A stretch of 64,000 nt of DNA from Legionella bozemanae (GTDB taxonomy: Bacteria > Pseudomonadota > Gammaproteobacteria > Legionellales > Legionellaceae): positions 214,887 through 278,886 of the forward strand of contig NZ_LBAW01000002.1 of assembly GCF_001648595.1 (NCBI RefSeq). The letters run 5' to 3'. Made by a program: the position numbers and the translations under genes. Below, piece after piece: positions 1 through 10,398 of this stretch (the first letter of the stretch is position 1; each line of letters begins with the position of its first letter). Below the pieces are notes generated by a model that was not told the origin of the DNA, made no database searches, and saw only the letters and a program-made list of their open reading frames with translations.

Positions 1-1
1 C

Positions 2-1177
2 CGATTTTTTCAGGCTGCAGTTTTTCTTTTTTCCATTTATTTTTTCAGACATACGTTGAGAACTTGGGTTGTTAATCTTGGCTTTTTTTTAATAACCCTA
101 ATTATTTTTACCGCCATTTTTTCAGGTCATTTTCCTACGACGTATATTGAGCATTATGGAGTAACTTGGTTCAAACTTTATTGTGAATGGGGCGTTATCC
201 TAATTTTAATCATCGCGTTAATCTTGTTTTGGTATGAGAGGGCAATGATACCGAAAGAGTTATTGTTTTATGTGAGCCTAAGTATGATTGCAATGATATT
301 GTCCGATTTGGCATTGTCCGATTATAAACGTTTATTTGGTTTAGAACATGTAACGGGTCAAATATTTAAAATATTCTCAATTTGGTTTATCTATGTTGCT
401 TTAGTCGAACAAACTTTGCGTCGACCTTTTGCGATGCTGACACGTGCTGCGACTACATATGATAATATCCCAGATCCCACTTTTATTGTTAATGGAGAGG
501 GCATAATTCACCAAGCTAACAAAGCTGCAGGAGCATTCACCCATTTAAAACCTGAAGAATTAGTCGGTTTATCTTCCCATGCACTTTTTCATAATAAGGC
601 TACAGAGCAGCAAGAATGTCCAGTGTGTTCTTATTTACCGCGCTCAAGAGATAAATTTATTAAGGAAATTAAGACTGGAAAAAGTGGGTGGGTAGAATGT
701 AGTTTGTCCCCTATGGATTCTTCTTCATTTCCTAATTCTTGGATACAAACAATAAGAAATATTACCTCGAGGAAGAGGGTTGAAAAAGAGCGAAAACAAT
801 TGACCTATGATTTAGGCGAACGCGTTAAAGAACTTCAATGTCTTTATCAGCTTTCAAATTTAATCGCACTTAGAGATTTAGATATTGAAGAGCTACTTAC
901 AAAAACAGCTAATCTATTGCCAGCCGCATTTCAATTTCCAGAGTGTATGGTGGCAAAAATAGAAAGCATTTGGGGTGAGTTTTATTCAGACCCAAAAGCA
1001 AAAAAATTGCCTTATCAATTGGAAAAAGAATTTAAAATTGAGAATGGATCTCTAGTAAAAATAAGTGTCTATTATTGTGTTCAGCCGCCAGTACAAAAAG
1101 GTATTTTTTTAGCTGAGGAATCAGTTCTTTTAGACTCGATAGCCACTCTGTTAAAGGACGCTTTACCTCGGCTTTAA
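2..1177 (+). CDS. MASE3-PAS sensor protein, 5' end outside window
   Basis: The reading frame is open from base 2 with no stop, so the gene begins upstream of the window; the TTG at 56 is only an internal codon. The first ~140 visible residues are membrane helices of MASE3 type, including the closing 'FKIFSIWFIYVALVEQTLRRPF' region (split here only by family convention) that joins the last helix to a cytoplasmic PAS domain starting near 'NIPDPTFIVNGEGIIHQAN'. A short helical linker and a GAF-like stretch follow, and the protein stops after 'LKDALPRL'. MASE3 proteins are usually histidine kinases or GGDEF enzymes. Here no H-box, HATPase or GGDEF domain is present, so the protein has a sensor half but no recognisable output. 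It could be a C-terminally truncated kinase or a partner protein. Family assignment is good, function unknown. Confidence 0.75.
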   Translation, partial: RFFQAAVFLFSIYFFRHTLRTWVVNLGFFLITLIIFTAIFSGHFPTTYIEHYGVTWFKLYCEWGVILILIIALILFWYERAMIPKELLFYVSLSMIAMILSDLALSDYKRLFGLEHVTGQIFKIFSIWFIYVALVEQTLRRPFAMLTRAATTYDNIPDPTFIVNGEGIIHQANKAAGAFTHLKPEELVGLSSHALFHNKATEQQECPVCSYLPRSRDKFIKEIKTGKSGWVECSLSPMDSSSFPNSWIQTIRNITSRKRVEKERKQLTYDLGERVKELQCLYQLSNLIALRDLDIEELLTKTANLLPAAFQFPECMVAKIESIWGEFYSDPKAKKLPYQLEKEFKIENGSLVKISVYYCVQPPVQKGIFLAEESVLLDSIATLLKDALPRL

Positions 1178-1243
1178 TATGAGACAAATCTTCGGAATAT
1201 CAGTATAGTAAAAGCTATATACTTTAATCCGCTGGTGTGTATT

Positions 1244-2461
1244 ATGTTTCGAAAAACGGCTCCTTGTTTTTTTGCAGTAGTCATTGATGCTCTAGGTTTT
1301 GGACTTGTTTATCCAGTAATGACGGCAATATTTACAGCAGATCATAGCCCTGTATTGAATGCTGATGCCAGTGTGGCAGCGAAACATTTTTATTTGGGAT
1401 TAAGTTATATGCTCTATCCCTTATGCATGTTTTTTGGTACCTCATTCATGGGTGATTTATCCGATGTTTGGGGGCGCAAAAAAGTGCTGCTGTTGTGTAT
1501 GTTAGGAATAACCATTAGTTTTCTGTTGATGGGAATAGGGGTTGCCTTTTCTTCCTTAAGTTTATTACTTATCGGGCGGGCACTTTCCGGTTTAATGGCT
1601 GGTAGCCAACCTATAGCCCAAGCTTCTATTGCTGATTTAAGCACTCCTGAAACCAAAGCATTAAATATGAGCTTGATTTCCCTGAGCTTTAGTTTTGGCT
1701 CGGTTCTCGGTCCTTTACTTGGTGGAGTCATGTCGGATCAACAATTGCTACCCTGGTTCACTTTTACTACCCCATTTTTGATGGCAGCACTCCTCGCATT
1801 TATTGCTTGGATCTGGATAGAGTTTAGATATCAAGATACGGTGTTAACTTTGTCGCATAAAAAAATATCTATTCTCCGTCCAGTACAGATTTTTATTGAA
1901 GCATTTCAGCATCGATCCGTGCGTATCCTGGCTTTGGTATTTTTATTAATGCAAATGGGATTTAGCCTTTATTTTCAATTCATCATTGTGCATATGAAAA
2001 TGGTTTACTATTACACCAACTGGCAATTGGGTGCCGTACAAGGCATGATCGGTTTGGGTTTTGCTATCGGTATCCTTATTGGAATGCCTTTGTGTGTCAA
2101 TCGATATAAAGTACACCACATTGCTTTATTTACCCTTATTCTCACAGGCTTGGGACAATTGGCAGTTTATGTTATTTCCAATCCTGTAGCGCAATGGCCT
2201 TTAGCGGTAGCAATTGCAACTTTTGATATTATGGCATTTGCCTGCTTGCTCACTTTATTCTCCAATGCTGTCGATGCGCAATCGCAAGGATGGGTAATGG
2301 GAATATCCGGCGCAGTGATGGCATTTGCTTGGATGGTCACGGGTTTTGGTTCTAATTTATTATCTATTATGTCCAGTGCTGGCCTGATCGCCATTGGTGG
2401 AATGTTATTGATTGCTTCGGCGTTACTTTTACTAAAAAATAAAACCACGAAAGAGGGATGA
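1244..2461 (+). CDS. MFS drug/metabolite exporter
   Basis: This is a major facilitator superfamily inner-membrane transporter of about 405 residues with 12 predicted helices, close to the usual family length. The loop between helices 2 and 3 carries motif A in the form 'GDLSDVWGRKKVL', and 'GRALSGLMAG' and 'GPLLGGVMSD' match further conserved MFS motifs typical of TetA/Bcr-like proton-driven exporters. The substrate cannot be read from sequence. An in-frame GTG lies nine bases upstream of the ATG used here; neither has a strong ribosome binding site, so the start is uncertain by three residues. It follows the sensor gene by about 65 bases on the same strand and converges on the P-type ATPase gene. 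Confidence 0.85.
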   Translation: MFRKTAPCFFAVVIDALGFGLVYPVMTAIFTADHSPVLNADASVAAKHFYLGLSYMLYPLCMFFGTSFMGDLSDVWGRKKVLLLCMLGITISFLLMGIGVAFSSLSLLLIGRALSGLMAGSQPIAQASIADLSTPETKALNMSLISLSFSFGSVLGPLLGGVMSDQQLLPWFTFTTPFLMAALLAFIAWIWIEFRYQDTVLTLSHKKISILRPVQIFIEAFQHRSVRILALVFLLMQMGFSLYFQFIIVHMKMVYYYTNWQLGAVQGMIGLGFAIGILIGMPLCVNRYKVHHIALFTLILTGLGQLAVYVISNPVAQWPLAVAIATFDIMAFACLLTLFSNAVDAQSQGWVMGISGAVMAFAWMVTGFGSNLLSIMSSAGLIAIGGMLLIASALLLLKNKTTKEG

Positions 2462-2641
2462 TGTTATTTGTTTATAAAGTTGGAGCATCATGATTATTTT
2501 CCAATAGCTATTGAGCGAGCCATCCAGTTTTATCAACACTTTGTTGCAAATAAATCATTGGCATCCCGTATCGACGTATTTTATGGGATAACGTTCGTTT
2601 CGCGGCATAAAAAAGGCCATTGCATATCCTGTATGCCGCTC

Positions 2642-5600
2642 TTACGTTAATTTAGGTACCGTGGATACATTATCTAAATGTTTTGTGGGTTTACGCGAAA
2701 AAAAAGCGCCTAAATAACTTGTGAGGGAGCGATGAGTACCTGCTTCAGCATCCTCTTCAACTTCTGTTATTTCGGGTTCTGGTTGAGGATACAAACTGTC
2801 TCGAACCATTCCAAAACCTGAAAAAACACTCTTTAGAACCAGAGGTAATAAGCTCAACATAATCAGCATACTGGTTAAATTGGTTGACTCGTCAAACAGC
2901 GCATAATTGGCCAAGGATTGCAAGACTGCGATGATTAAAGAAATTCCTATGGTATTTGAAATCAGTCTTGAAGCATTGATATTTCGATTATCCATGGGTA
3001 AATCAGCACTTTGATTGATTTCATAAAACGCAATCCATAGCCACAACAAGTCAAAGGCAACGCTATACCAATGTTGCTGATTCATTTCGCTCACATCTGC
3101 CCCTACTGCTTTAGCCAATTCAAAAGTCATTTTCCCGCTTTTAAGTGCTAAGGCCATGCTGGGTTTTTCTTGTGAATTTGCCAGAGGAGCAAACTGTTGT
3201 ATAAACAAACTCTTAGGGAGATTAATATCAAAAAGTTCATAAAAAGTTTTCTCGGACCCAAATAATCGTCGCAGTTGCGCTTCACTGATATTTGATAAAG
3301 CATCTACTCCGGGAGCAAAAGTACCATCATCTGAATGGTGAGCAATGACCACATTTGAATTTTTCATCATCATGACATCATTCGTACCATCCCCATTGGC
3401 AACGATAAAATACTGATGGTCTTTAAGATAATTAGCAAGGATACCTTTTCCTTCAGTACTCATTTCTGCAAAAATAATGACAGGGCGTTTTGTTTTATTT
3501 CTCTCCATTAATTTTTGAAAATAGGTCAGTATTGTTTCATTGACACCAGCAAATATCACTGTGGAATCAGGAGGACAATTTGCTTCATTTAAAAGCTCAA
3601 AATCATTGTCTTCAGTTTCATCTGCACGAATGGTCATGATGTTTTTTGCATTTTCCGGACATAACACTTTGGCAATATTTACCGCTGCTTTCGTGGTATC
3701 GCCGGTCGCTACAAATACCGGCACTGATATTTCTCGACATCGAGCGATAAATTGTTCCGCGCCTTTTTTTACCGGATTATCAATAATAAAAGTCCCGTAA
3801 TATTCTAATCTTTTAAGTAATTTTGTATTTTTTATAAGAAAATTCTCAATTTCCTTTTTATCATCCTTATCAAATAACTCTCTTAAAGTTGCAAACTCAA
3901 ACTCATTAACCTTAGTGTGTGCAAGACACCAATCGCGTGATAAGACTTTTGTACGACTTTGCATCCTGCTGTAGGCTTGCAATAAAGGTGTTTCTTGCAA
4001 TGCATCCGCTTTAGGCACTCCGCAAAAGACAAGAGAAGATTCTTCACCATTCTGAACCAGGGTAAAGCGGCCACCAAACGTACGGTATAAACCCAGATGA
4101 AACGTCTCGATCTCCTGTTTCGCTTCTTTGATGGCAATTATCTTTTTAAAATGATTGTTCCCCAGGGTGGTAATTTCCAAACACTGCGGATTAGTCAATA
4201 AAGACTTGAATAATTCCAAAATAGCATGCTCTTCTGGTTCTAATTCTTTTTTATTATTGGTAAAGGCATAACAAAATACCTCAAAAGCTTTAAGCCATTG
4301 TGCCTCTTCGGGTAGCAGCAAACTTCCTTTTTTTTCTTTGAGTACGTGCTGTACCTTGGAAGGCATAGCAGTAGTCCACAGGCCAAGTACATCCATCCGC
4401 GTTGTAGTAAGGGTTCCGGTTTTATCGGAAATAATTGCAACCCCATTGGGAAATTTGTCCCGATAATATCCTCCCAATGCATTACACAAATCCACGAGAC
4501 GAAGCGCGTCGATTGTTTCAAAAGGCTGATCTCCCAAATTGCTATTCAGTGTCTTCATCAAACGACTGTTCACTGTTTCGCGTAAAAAAGCTTCGGAAAA
4601 GGGGATCATTGTTTGAAAAAGCGTAAACATGAGCCTGAGTGTTTCCGCAGGCATTAGGGTAATGTCTCTTTGTAAAAAAGCTGCCATAATAATGGAGCCT
4701 AAAATAGAATATAAAACATTTTTTTGTTTGCGTTTGGCGATAATTTCATTGATGTATGCTGTCTTCTCGTAATTACTATTTAATAAAAGCTCTTTCTCAG
4801 GTTTAATCTGGATAAAAATGTTGTCATGACCGTATATATTTAACTTGTCACCCACTAATACTCCTGCCTGTTTACCATCCCTTATGGCATATAAGTCCAC
4901 TTTTTTGTAATTGGAAGTAAAATTCGGTTTGGTATGGTGCTCTATCCATACGTCTTCACCATTTTGTGCTTTAAGATTGACGCTAAATTTTTTTCGTTCC
5001 AGCGTTTGGGTGAAATCCCCATCTATATTGCGTTGTAGCGCAATTAACTCTCCAGAGATTGGCACACAATCCAAATTGATGCGTTCATCACAAAGAACCA
5101 AATCCCCAGTACGGAGCTGATATCGGGGAACAAGAACAAACAGTGGACCCGTCGTGGTAAATCTTAAAACCTGATGTAACTTATGATTGTATTCATAATC
5201 ATGGTCCAGTTTTTCTTGTTGTATGCGCATTTTTTTTATGGTTGATGGAGCTAAATCAGCCAATAATGCAGGGAGGTTCCGAAACTTCTGTACTATTCTG
5301 TCGGCATAACGAATATTGTGTGCAATCAATCCTAATTGAAAGGCGCGCGAACTGACCATCAGCTCACTGGCGATAAAATGATTGATTTGAAAATACAGAT
5401 TGGATAATGGAGTTAGTCCACTGGAGATCACTGCCGTGTCTGAGCGCTGTGCTCCTCGGCTGTATTGGAAGCGAACCAGCAACTCTTGCATTTTTTGCGT
5501 GAGGTAAGAAATTCCACTCGGAACAACCAATGCACTGGCCCCTAATCCAGCAATTAATGAATATTCATCAGGAATTTGCTCATTGAGTAAAAAATTAGTC

Positions 5601-6082
5601 CCTTTAAAAACAGAACGGTACATATAAATTATGGCGGTAACTTCACTGGCTACTGCAACAGACAACGCTGCTCCAGAATCAAATTTTTTATCCGTAATTC
5701 GGTTTAACGCACAATATCCTAATATTGCTGCGCCAAAAAGAAATTGGACAAAAAAATCATATTCAGTGCTTCCTGTTAGGAGTGCGCTGAGATATGGAGT
5801 GAGATAATTCCCAGCAAGCAATGCAGCTCCAGAAGAGATGGTAGGCCAAATGTATTTTTTAAATGTACTCCAATCCATAGGGTCCAAAGAAAAGGTCCAG
5901 GCCAGAGTGTTATACAGTTCTTTGATGCGCAGCGAAAAAAAACTACTTATTTCTGTGGCAGTGCTTCTTAAATAGTACATTCGATCTGCTTCGGCATGTT
6001 GCACCAATTGAAGCGGTAAGGCTCTGCTGTCTTTAGGATTTGGATTTTTTTCTTTTTTTTGTGTGGGTAGTTTTGTCTTCAT
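2642..6082 (-). CDS. Atypical large P-type ATPase
   Basis: A membrane ATPase of about 1146 residues. The phosphorylation motif DKTGTLT lies near residue 550, 'VATGDTTKAA' matches the TGD nucleotide-binding motif, and 'VANGDGTNDVMMM' is the GDGxNDxxM hinge. Predicted helices flank the A-domain region and follow the catalytic core, as in P-type pumps. Oddities: I cannot find the A-domain TGES loop that hydrolyses the phosphoenzyme, and the helix-4 proline motif is 'IPFSEA' rather than a known ion-binding signature, so the substrate and even active transport are uncertain. Length and layout recall P4/P5-type rather than heavy-metal pumps. The start is placed at the ATG preceded by AAAAGGA with 8-base spacing; a GTG 24 bases upstream is less likely. 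It is monocistronic, with its 3' end converging on the MFS gene. Confidence 0.8.
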   Translation of the reverse strand: MKTKLPTQKKEKNPNPKDSRALPLQLVQHAEADRMYYLRSTATEISSFFSLRIKELYNTLAWTFSLDPMDWSTFKKYIWPTISSGAALLAGNYLTPYLSALLTGSTEYDFFVQFLFGAAILGYCALNRITDKKFDSGAALSVAVASEVTAIIYMYRSVFKGTNFLLNEQIPDEYSLIAGLGASALVVPSGISYLTQKMQELLVRFQYSRGAQRSDTAVISSGLTPLSNLYFQINHFIASELMVSSRAFQLGLIAHNIRYADRIVQKFRNLPALLADLAPSTIKKMRIQQEKLDHDYEYNHKLHQVLRFTTTGPLFVLVPRYQLRTGDLVLCDERINLDCVPISGELIALQRNIDGDFTQTLERKKFSVNLKAQNGEDVWIEHHTKPNFTSNYKKVDLYAIRDGKQAGVLVGDKLNIYGHDNIFIQIKPEKELLLNSNYEKTAYINEIIAKRKQKNVLYSILGSIIMAAFLQRDITLMPAETLRLMFTLFQTMIPFSEAFLRETVNSRLMKTLNSNLGDQPFETIDALRLVDLCNALGGYYRDKFPNGVAIISDKTGTLTTTRMDVLGLWTTAMPSKVQHVLKEKKGSLLLPEEAQWLKAFEVFCYAFTNNKKELEPEEHAILELFKSLLTNPQCLEITTLGNNHFKKIIAIKEAKQEIETFHLGLYRTFGGRFTLVQNGEESSLVFCGVPKADALQETPLLQAYSRMQSRTKVLSRDWCLAHTKVNEFEFATLRELFDKDDKKEIENFLIKNTKLLKRLEYYGTFIIDNPVKKGAEQFIARCREISVPVFVATGDTTKAAVNIAKVLCPENAKNIMTIRADETEDNDFELLNEANCPPDSTVIFAGVNETILTYFQKLMERNKTKRPVIIFAEMSTEGKGILANYLKDHQYFIVANGDGTNDVMMMKNSNVVIAHHSDDGTFAPGVDALSNISEAQLRRLFGSEKTFYELFDINLPKSLFIQQFAPLANSQEKPSMALALKSGKMTFELAKAVGADVSEMNQQHWYSVAFDLLWLWIAFYEINQSADLPMDNRNINASRLISNTIGISLIIAVLQSLANYALFDESTNLTSMLIMLSLLPLVLKSVFSGFGMVRDSLYPQPEPEITEVEEDAEAGTHRSLTSYLGAFFSRKPTKHLDNVSTVPKLT

Positions 6083-6281
6083 GTCGTAAATCCTTTTGCG
6101 CACCAATAAACTCCATTGGATATTTAGGGTTCATCTTGATAATTAACTTATCTCTACGAAAGGTGCAAGAGGATTAGAGAAAAATATTACAAACAGCATT
6201 ATTGTGAGTGGATTTAAAAAGATATATTTTATTCATTTTGTTCTATAATCAAACCATGGGCATTTATTTTATGGATGTATT

Positions 6282-7367
6282 ATGAAACGTGGTTCAGAAG
6301 TCCAAATGGATATTATTGAGCGAGTAAAAGAAGTAAAAGATGAAATAAGGCGTCATGTGAGTGAAATAAGTAGTGCTCTTGAAGAGCGAGATAATGAAAA
6401 AGCCACCAAAGCGCTTATTAATTTTGGTGCATTTCTTCAAGACCGATATCCTGGTCTACTCTTGGATGATCTGCAAAAGCAAATGATAGAGTTAATGGGG
6501 GAAGAGCTATTTAATCAAAAAATGCCTCCGCTCGATTTTATTGAATATTTTGTAGCTGCGCGACAAGAGGTATACGAGGCTGTACTCGAAGATGATGCCC
6601 CACGTGGAGTGCAGGCAAATCGTATAGCTAAAATGGATGCTGCAACCAAGGGGGTAAATATTTTATCGGTTTTATTAGGAGGGGAGCGATGGGAAAAGGG
6701 ATTACATGCAGTAAAAGACAAGTTTGACGAGTCTAAGCTCCCTTCAGTCAAAAAATGGATCTTAGAAGCTCCTTATCAAGTTAGTGAAAACCTTTCTGAA
6801 GCAGCGCGGCAAAAACGTCTTGCTTTAAGTTTTGTTTCAGAAATCCGTGACAATCTCGAGAAGACAATTAAGAGTTTAACGCAATAGATAAACGAAGAAG
6901 TTCAAAAAAATCGTGATTTATATAAATCATATTTTAAAGGTGACAGTCAAGAAATTGATATTGATGCATTAGTCAAAAATCTTAAGGAGAATCCGTCTGA
7001 TGCACATTCTACTGAAATTAAAATGGCCGCTGCAAGTTACGATGCACTGCGAGCGCTTACTGCTACCCTAGATGACGCGGGTAAGGGAAATCCTACGCCT
7101 CAAGATAAACTTAGACGCTTTCAAGATCACTTAAATCAAGAGGAGATAAGAAACGCATTGGATACAAATCCGGATGATGGTGTGACTCAATTTTTAAAAA
7201 CAGTACTCTATATACTAAAGTGTGCTGTGACCTTTACCGCATACCATTGGGTTACAGAGGGTGAATCCTTAAGATCAACACAGCAACAATCTCTTAAAGA
7301 AGCGCTAACAACGTTAAAAAAGGCTGACGAGGAGGGCGTTATAGATCAGCCGAAGAATACTATGTAA
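6282..7367 (+). pseudogene. Hypothetical gene split by an in-frame amber codon
   Basis: From the ATG at 6282 the frame runs 201 codons to a TAG at 6885-6887, then continues in the same frame for 160 further codons without another stop to the TAA at 7367. The post-stop part is fully codon-like (helical, acidic, 'KYDALRAL'-type composition), and the next ATG is only at 7023, so the natural reading is one ancestral gene of about 361 residues broken by a single nonsense change (CAG to TAG is the simplest). The encoded protein is mostly alpha-helical, soluble and of no family I recognise. A 201-residue truncated product may still be made. A sequencing error or amber readthrough would also explain it. 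Confidence 0.65.
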
Positions 7368-7760
7368 TTTAATTACTAACTTATTGTTTTCGTTCGATGA
7401 TAATCTCATGGATTGATTTAATGCAGTATGAATTTGGAATTGCTTTGAGAAGTAAAAGCACTGGCATAAGTTTGAGCTTTGGGCTTGCTTGACCCACTCC
7501 TTATTAATATGGAGGGAAATCGTATGCCTCACCATCCGCATGAATAGTTTTTATGATGGCTGTATTTTACAGCTGGACTCTTGGGAATATTAAATTTATT
7601 AATCTTATAGGTTTGTTTTTATACTATTTGCAGAACCAAATACACGCTCTGATCCTTTAATTAGGTGTGAAGTATCTATGTACCGTGTTGATATATTGAA
7701 ATTGATTATCAAGAAAAACGAGCCATAATAATTAAAGGAATAATAGGGATGTAAGTTAAA
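7368..7760. other. Intergenic stretch before the CorA-type gene
   Basis: 393 bases between the amber-split gene and the CorA-like transporter. It is AT-rich, with short ORFs that have no codon character. I see no convincing hairpin terminator, RNA gene or repeat shared with other parts of the window. The promoter of the downstream gene presumably lies in the last ~150 bases, but I cannot place its hexamers with confidence. Confidence 0.4.
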
Positions 7761-8741
7761 ATGAATACTTTTGATACCATCGCAATTGAATTTGATTTAA
7801 CCCATCGCAGCATCAAGCACGTTGCTCTTGAAGACTTGCGGGTCCATGTTCAAGAGAAAAACAAAATTTATTGGATCCATAGTAACTTAAAGCAAGCGGA
7901 TGCTTTTAAGCAATTAGTAAGAAAACTGAGATTACCTGCAGACGTAATTCAATTATGTTCTGAAGAAAATAATTTATCCAATCTTATTGATAATGACAAT
8001 GCATTAACATTGCAAATTAAGTGTTTGGCTTCACTTGAGTTGAATGAGAAGAATGAACTAAATTTGGATAATCTTTTAATTCACCTTACACCGCATTACT
8101 GTTTTACTGCTGCCGATAAGCCTTTACCTGTTTTATTTGAGTTTTTTAATAATTGCTCAAAATCAGTGCATTATGCTAAAACGCCTTGCTTCATCTTATT
8201 TTTATTCCTTGAGGGGATTATTAATGATTATGCTAATGTTCTTTTTCATTATGAAGAAATCGCCGAGCAGTTTGAATCTGTAATACAAAAAAAGCATGAG
8301 AATATTTATAAAGATGTAGCGGAGGTAAAGCACCAAACGTTGCAAATTAAACGTGATATGATTGCAATAAGAGAAATTTTAATGCGGATCACCAGTCGAA
8401 ATATCTTGGTTATCTCTGAAAAATGCCGCTCTTCTTTATATAATTTATCAAATCATAGCCATCTCATCATCAATGAAGTGGATTCGATTCGCGAGTTATT
8501 AAATAGCTTATTAGGACAGATCGATAATGAACTGATGCAAAAAATGAGTGAAACCATGGCCGTGCTTGCCGCATTTGCGGCTATTTTTTTGCCATTAAAT
8601 TTAATTACTGGAATTTACGGAATGAATTTTGAGTGGATTCCTGAGTTGCATTGGAAATATGGATATTTTGGTGCCCTTGGTTTAATTGTCCTTTGCGCCA
8701 TATTTCTATATCTTCTTTTTAAAAAGAAGAAATGGTTGTAA
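7761..8741 (+). CDS. CorA/ZntB-type divalent metal transporter
   Basis: A 326-residue inner-membrane protein of the CorA metal-ion transporter superfamily, which forms pentameric channels for Mg2+, Co2+, Ni2+ or (ZntB) Zn2+. The N-terminal ~260 residues are a soluble alpha/beta then long-helix domain, followed by two closely spaced C-terminal membrane helices. The first ends in the selectivity-loop signature 'YGMNFEWIPE', where GMN is the family hallmark. The tail ends in a Lys-rich 'FKKKKWL', as is usual. Length matches ZntB/CorA. Which metal it carries cannot be decided from sequence. It has its own spacer on both sides and appears monocistronic. Confidence 0.88.
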   Translation: MNTFDTIAIEFDLTHRSIKHVALEDLRVHVQEKNKIYWIHSNLKQADAFKQLVRKLRLPADVIQLCSEENNLSNLIDNDNALTLQIKCLASLELNEKNELNLDNLLIHLTPHYCFTAADKPLPVLFEFFNNCSKSVHYAKTPCFILFLFLEGIINDYANVLFHYEEIAEQFESVIQKKHENIYKDVAEVKHQTLQIKRDMIAIREILMRITSRNILVISEKCRSSLYNLSNHSHLIINEVDSIRELLNSLLGQIDNELMQKMSETMAVLAAFAAIFLPLNLITGIYGMNFEWIPELHWKYGYFGALGLIVLCAIFLYLLFKKKKWL

Positions 8742-8808
8742 TCTTAGTTTCATTAAATGCAGGATAAAGATGAATTCGCCGCGATTTTTAAAAAGGAATA
8801 GTAGTTAT

Positions 8809-10136
8809 TTAATGCTGATTAAAAGATGAGTGCTCTTGCTCGTCCAGAGTTTCTTCTTGGTTTTCTCTAATCTTCTTAAATTGCAGCATGATAGTTTTTG
8901 CCGCTTTTTGGAATATATTTACTTTGGCGCCAGTATATTTATCCCAATCTCGCTCAAATTCTTCTATTCTGAAATTATTTGAAACACTATACGTGCTATA
9001 AACTGGATGAGGTTTGGATGAGTCGTTTTGGAAAAAAGATCGAACATCATCTTTTACCATTTGTAATAATTGAGGTTCATGTTCTAATTCTTTAGTGATG
9101 CCTCTTAGAACAGCAGAATAACCGATGCTGAAACCCGTCTTGGAATATTCTTTGTCCCAACATTCGAGATAAATATCGACTAGGGCTTGTTTATATTCTT
9201 CCAATGACTTATAGGTCGTGTGTTCCTTTTGGAACGTATGAACTGATTTTGCACTTGTTTTTGTAATTCCATAATTGTACTAAGCCGTGTTTTAAAACTA
9301 CTGCTTATCTCAATGGGGAATTGGTGCCAAGATTTTAAAGAAGCATGCGCATTCTTTTTTTTATCTAAAGATAATTCATCTTCTGGATCAACATTTTGTT
9401 TCCCCCAATTGCGTAAAGTAGTTTCGAAATGAGGATTTGGTTTTACATCGGGTGAAGAAGTTATTTCTTTTCTTTCGATTAATTGCATTGAGGCCGGATG
9501 AAGTTTTTCATTTTGATCATAATACCGAAATGTTTTGATTTTAACATTCCCGGGAATCAATTCTTTATTATTCTCAAAAAAACACTCAACGGCTTCGAGA
9601 ATATCTTCCCGATCATCAAAAAAAGAGAATTCAATTTGATCCTCTGGATGTTCTAGAGCTAATTTTTGAATTTGCGCATAGATAAGAGAAATTTTATTCT
9701 CATCATTTATCCATTTTGATATGCTTAGCCCCGTATTAGGTATTAAGCTCGTTTCGTATTGATGCCGTTGTTTAAGTAGTTTTTCAGCTCCTTGTAGTGT
9801 ATGTCCATGAGCTTTTTCTGAATAAATATCCCCCATTAAAAAACCATCAAACTTGGCCCCAACCTCTTGGCTAAGTGCTTTGAATAGAGGAAAACAAGAT
9901 CCTGGGCCATCTGCTTTATGATTTTTAGCATTAGAAATATCCATATACACATCTTGGCGATTAGAACCTACTATAACTTTATCAATCTGCATTTCCTGTA
10001 ATTTCTGAATGAGAACTGGATTGCTGTTAATACATGCTTGGACTCTATCACCGCTATGCATCATTTGGTTTATGTAATCCTGATGACTCAAACATCCATC
10101 AAAATCAATGGAGGCGACACGAATAACTTTACCCAT
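8809..10136 (-). pseudogene. HAD-like effector-type gene with a frameshift
   Basis: Two overlapping minus-strand frames look like one gene. The upstream part (ATG at 10136, preceded by AGGA) encodes 318 residues that begin with 'ASIDFDGCLSH', a HAD-type DxDG nucleophile motif, followed by 'FFDDREDILEAV'. It ends abruptly at a TAG at 9180-9182. The second frame, open from before base 9240 to 8809, encodes a helical domain ('YKQALVDIYLECWDKEY') of the type found at the C-terminus of multidomain Legionella proteins, but has only a TTG as possible start. A one-base indel around 9205-9245 would fuse them into a protein of about 440 residues. Role unknown; a phosphatase-like effector is plausible. 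A sequencing error would give the same picture. Confidence 0.6.
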
Positions 10137-10398
10137 ACATCCTGCTTTTTACACATCTACTCCCTTTAAATATAGATTAAAAATTGATTTTCCACTGCTT
10201 TTATCCCTAATTTTTCAATATATGAAATCAAGTAAATGTATGGTTGTGCCCAAGCTTTGGTATCTTATTTTTTCTTTCCATCATTGTTTCGTGAATATAT
10301 GGACAAAGCGAGGATTGCTGATTATTGCTAAGATAGCCTTGGACGGGGCTGGGAACGGATAATTTTGTGGGATTTGGGTTTATTTTAAATACTCATCT

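Noticed and set aside
2468..2650. 60-codon ORF after the MFS gene
   Set aside because: TTG start without a ribosome binding site, no recognisable pattern, overlaps the end of the P-type ATPase gene; probably chance, though a gene remnant is possible.
7314..7541. 75-codon minus-strand ORF
   Set aside because: Overlaps the end of the amber-split gene, TTG/ATG start lacks a ribosome binding site, no family pattern.
10108..10362. 84-codon plus-strand ORF upstream of the HAD-like gene
   Set aside because: It overlaps the start of that gene and has no ribosome binding site or codon character.
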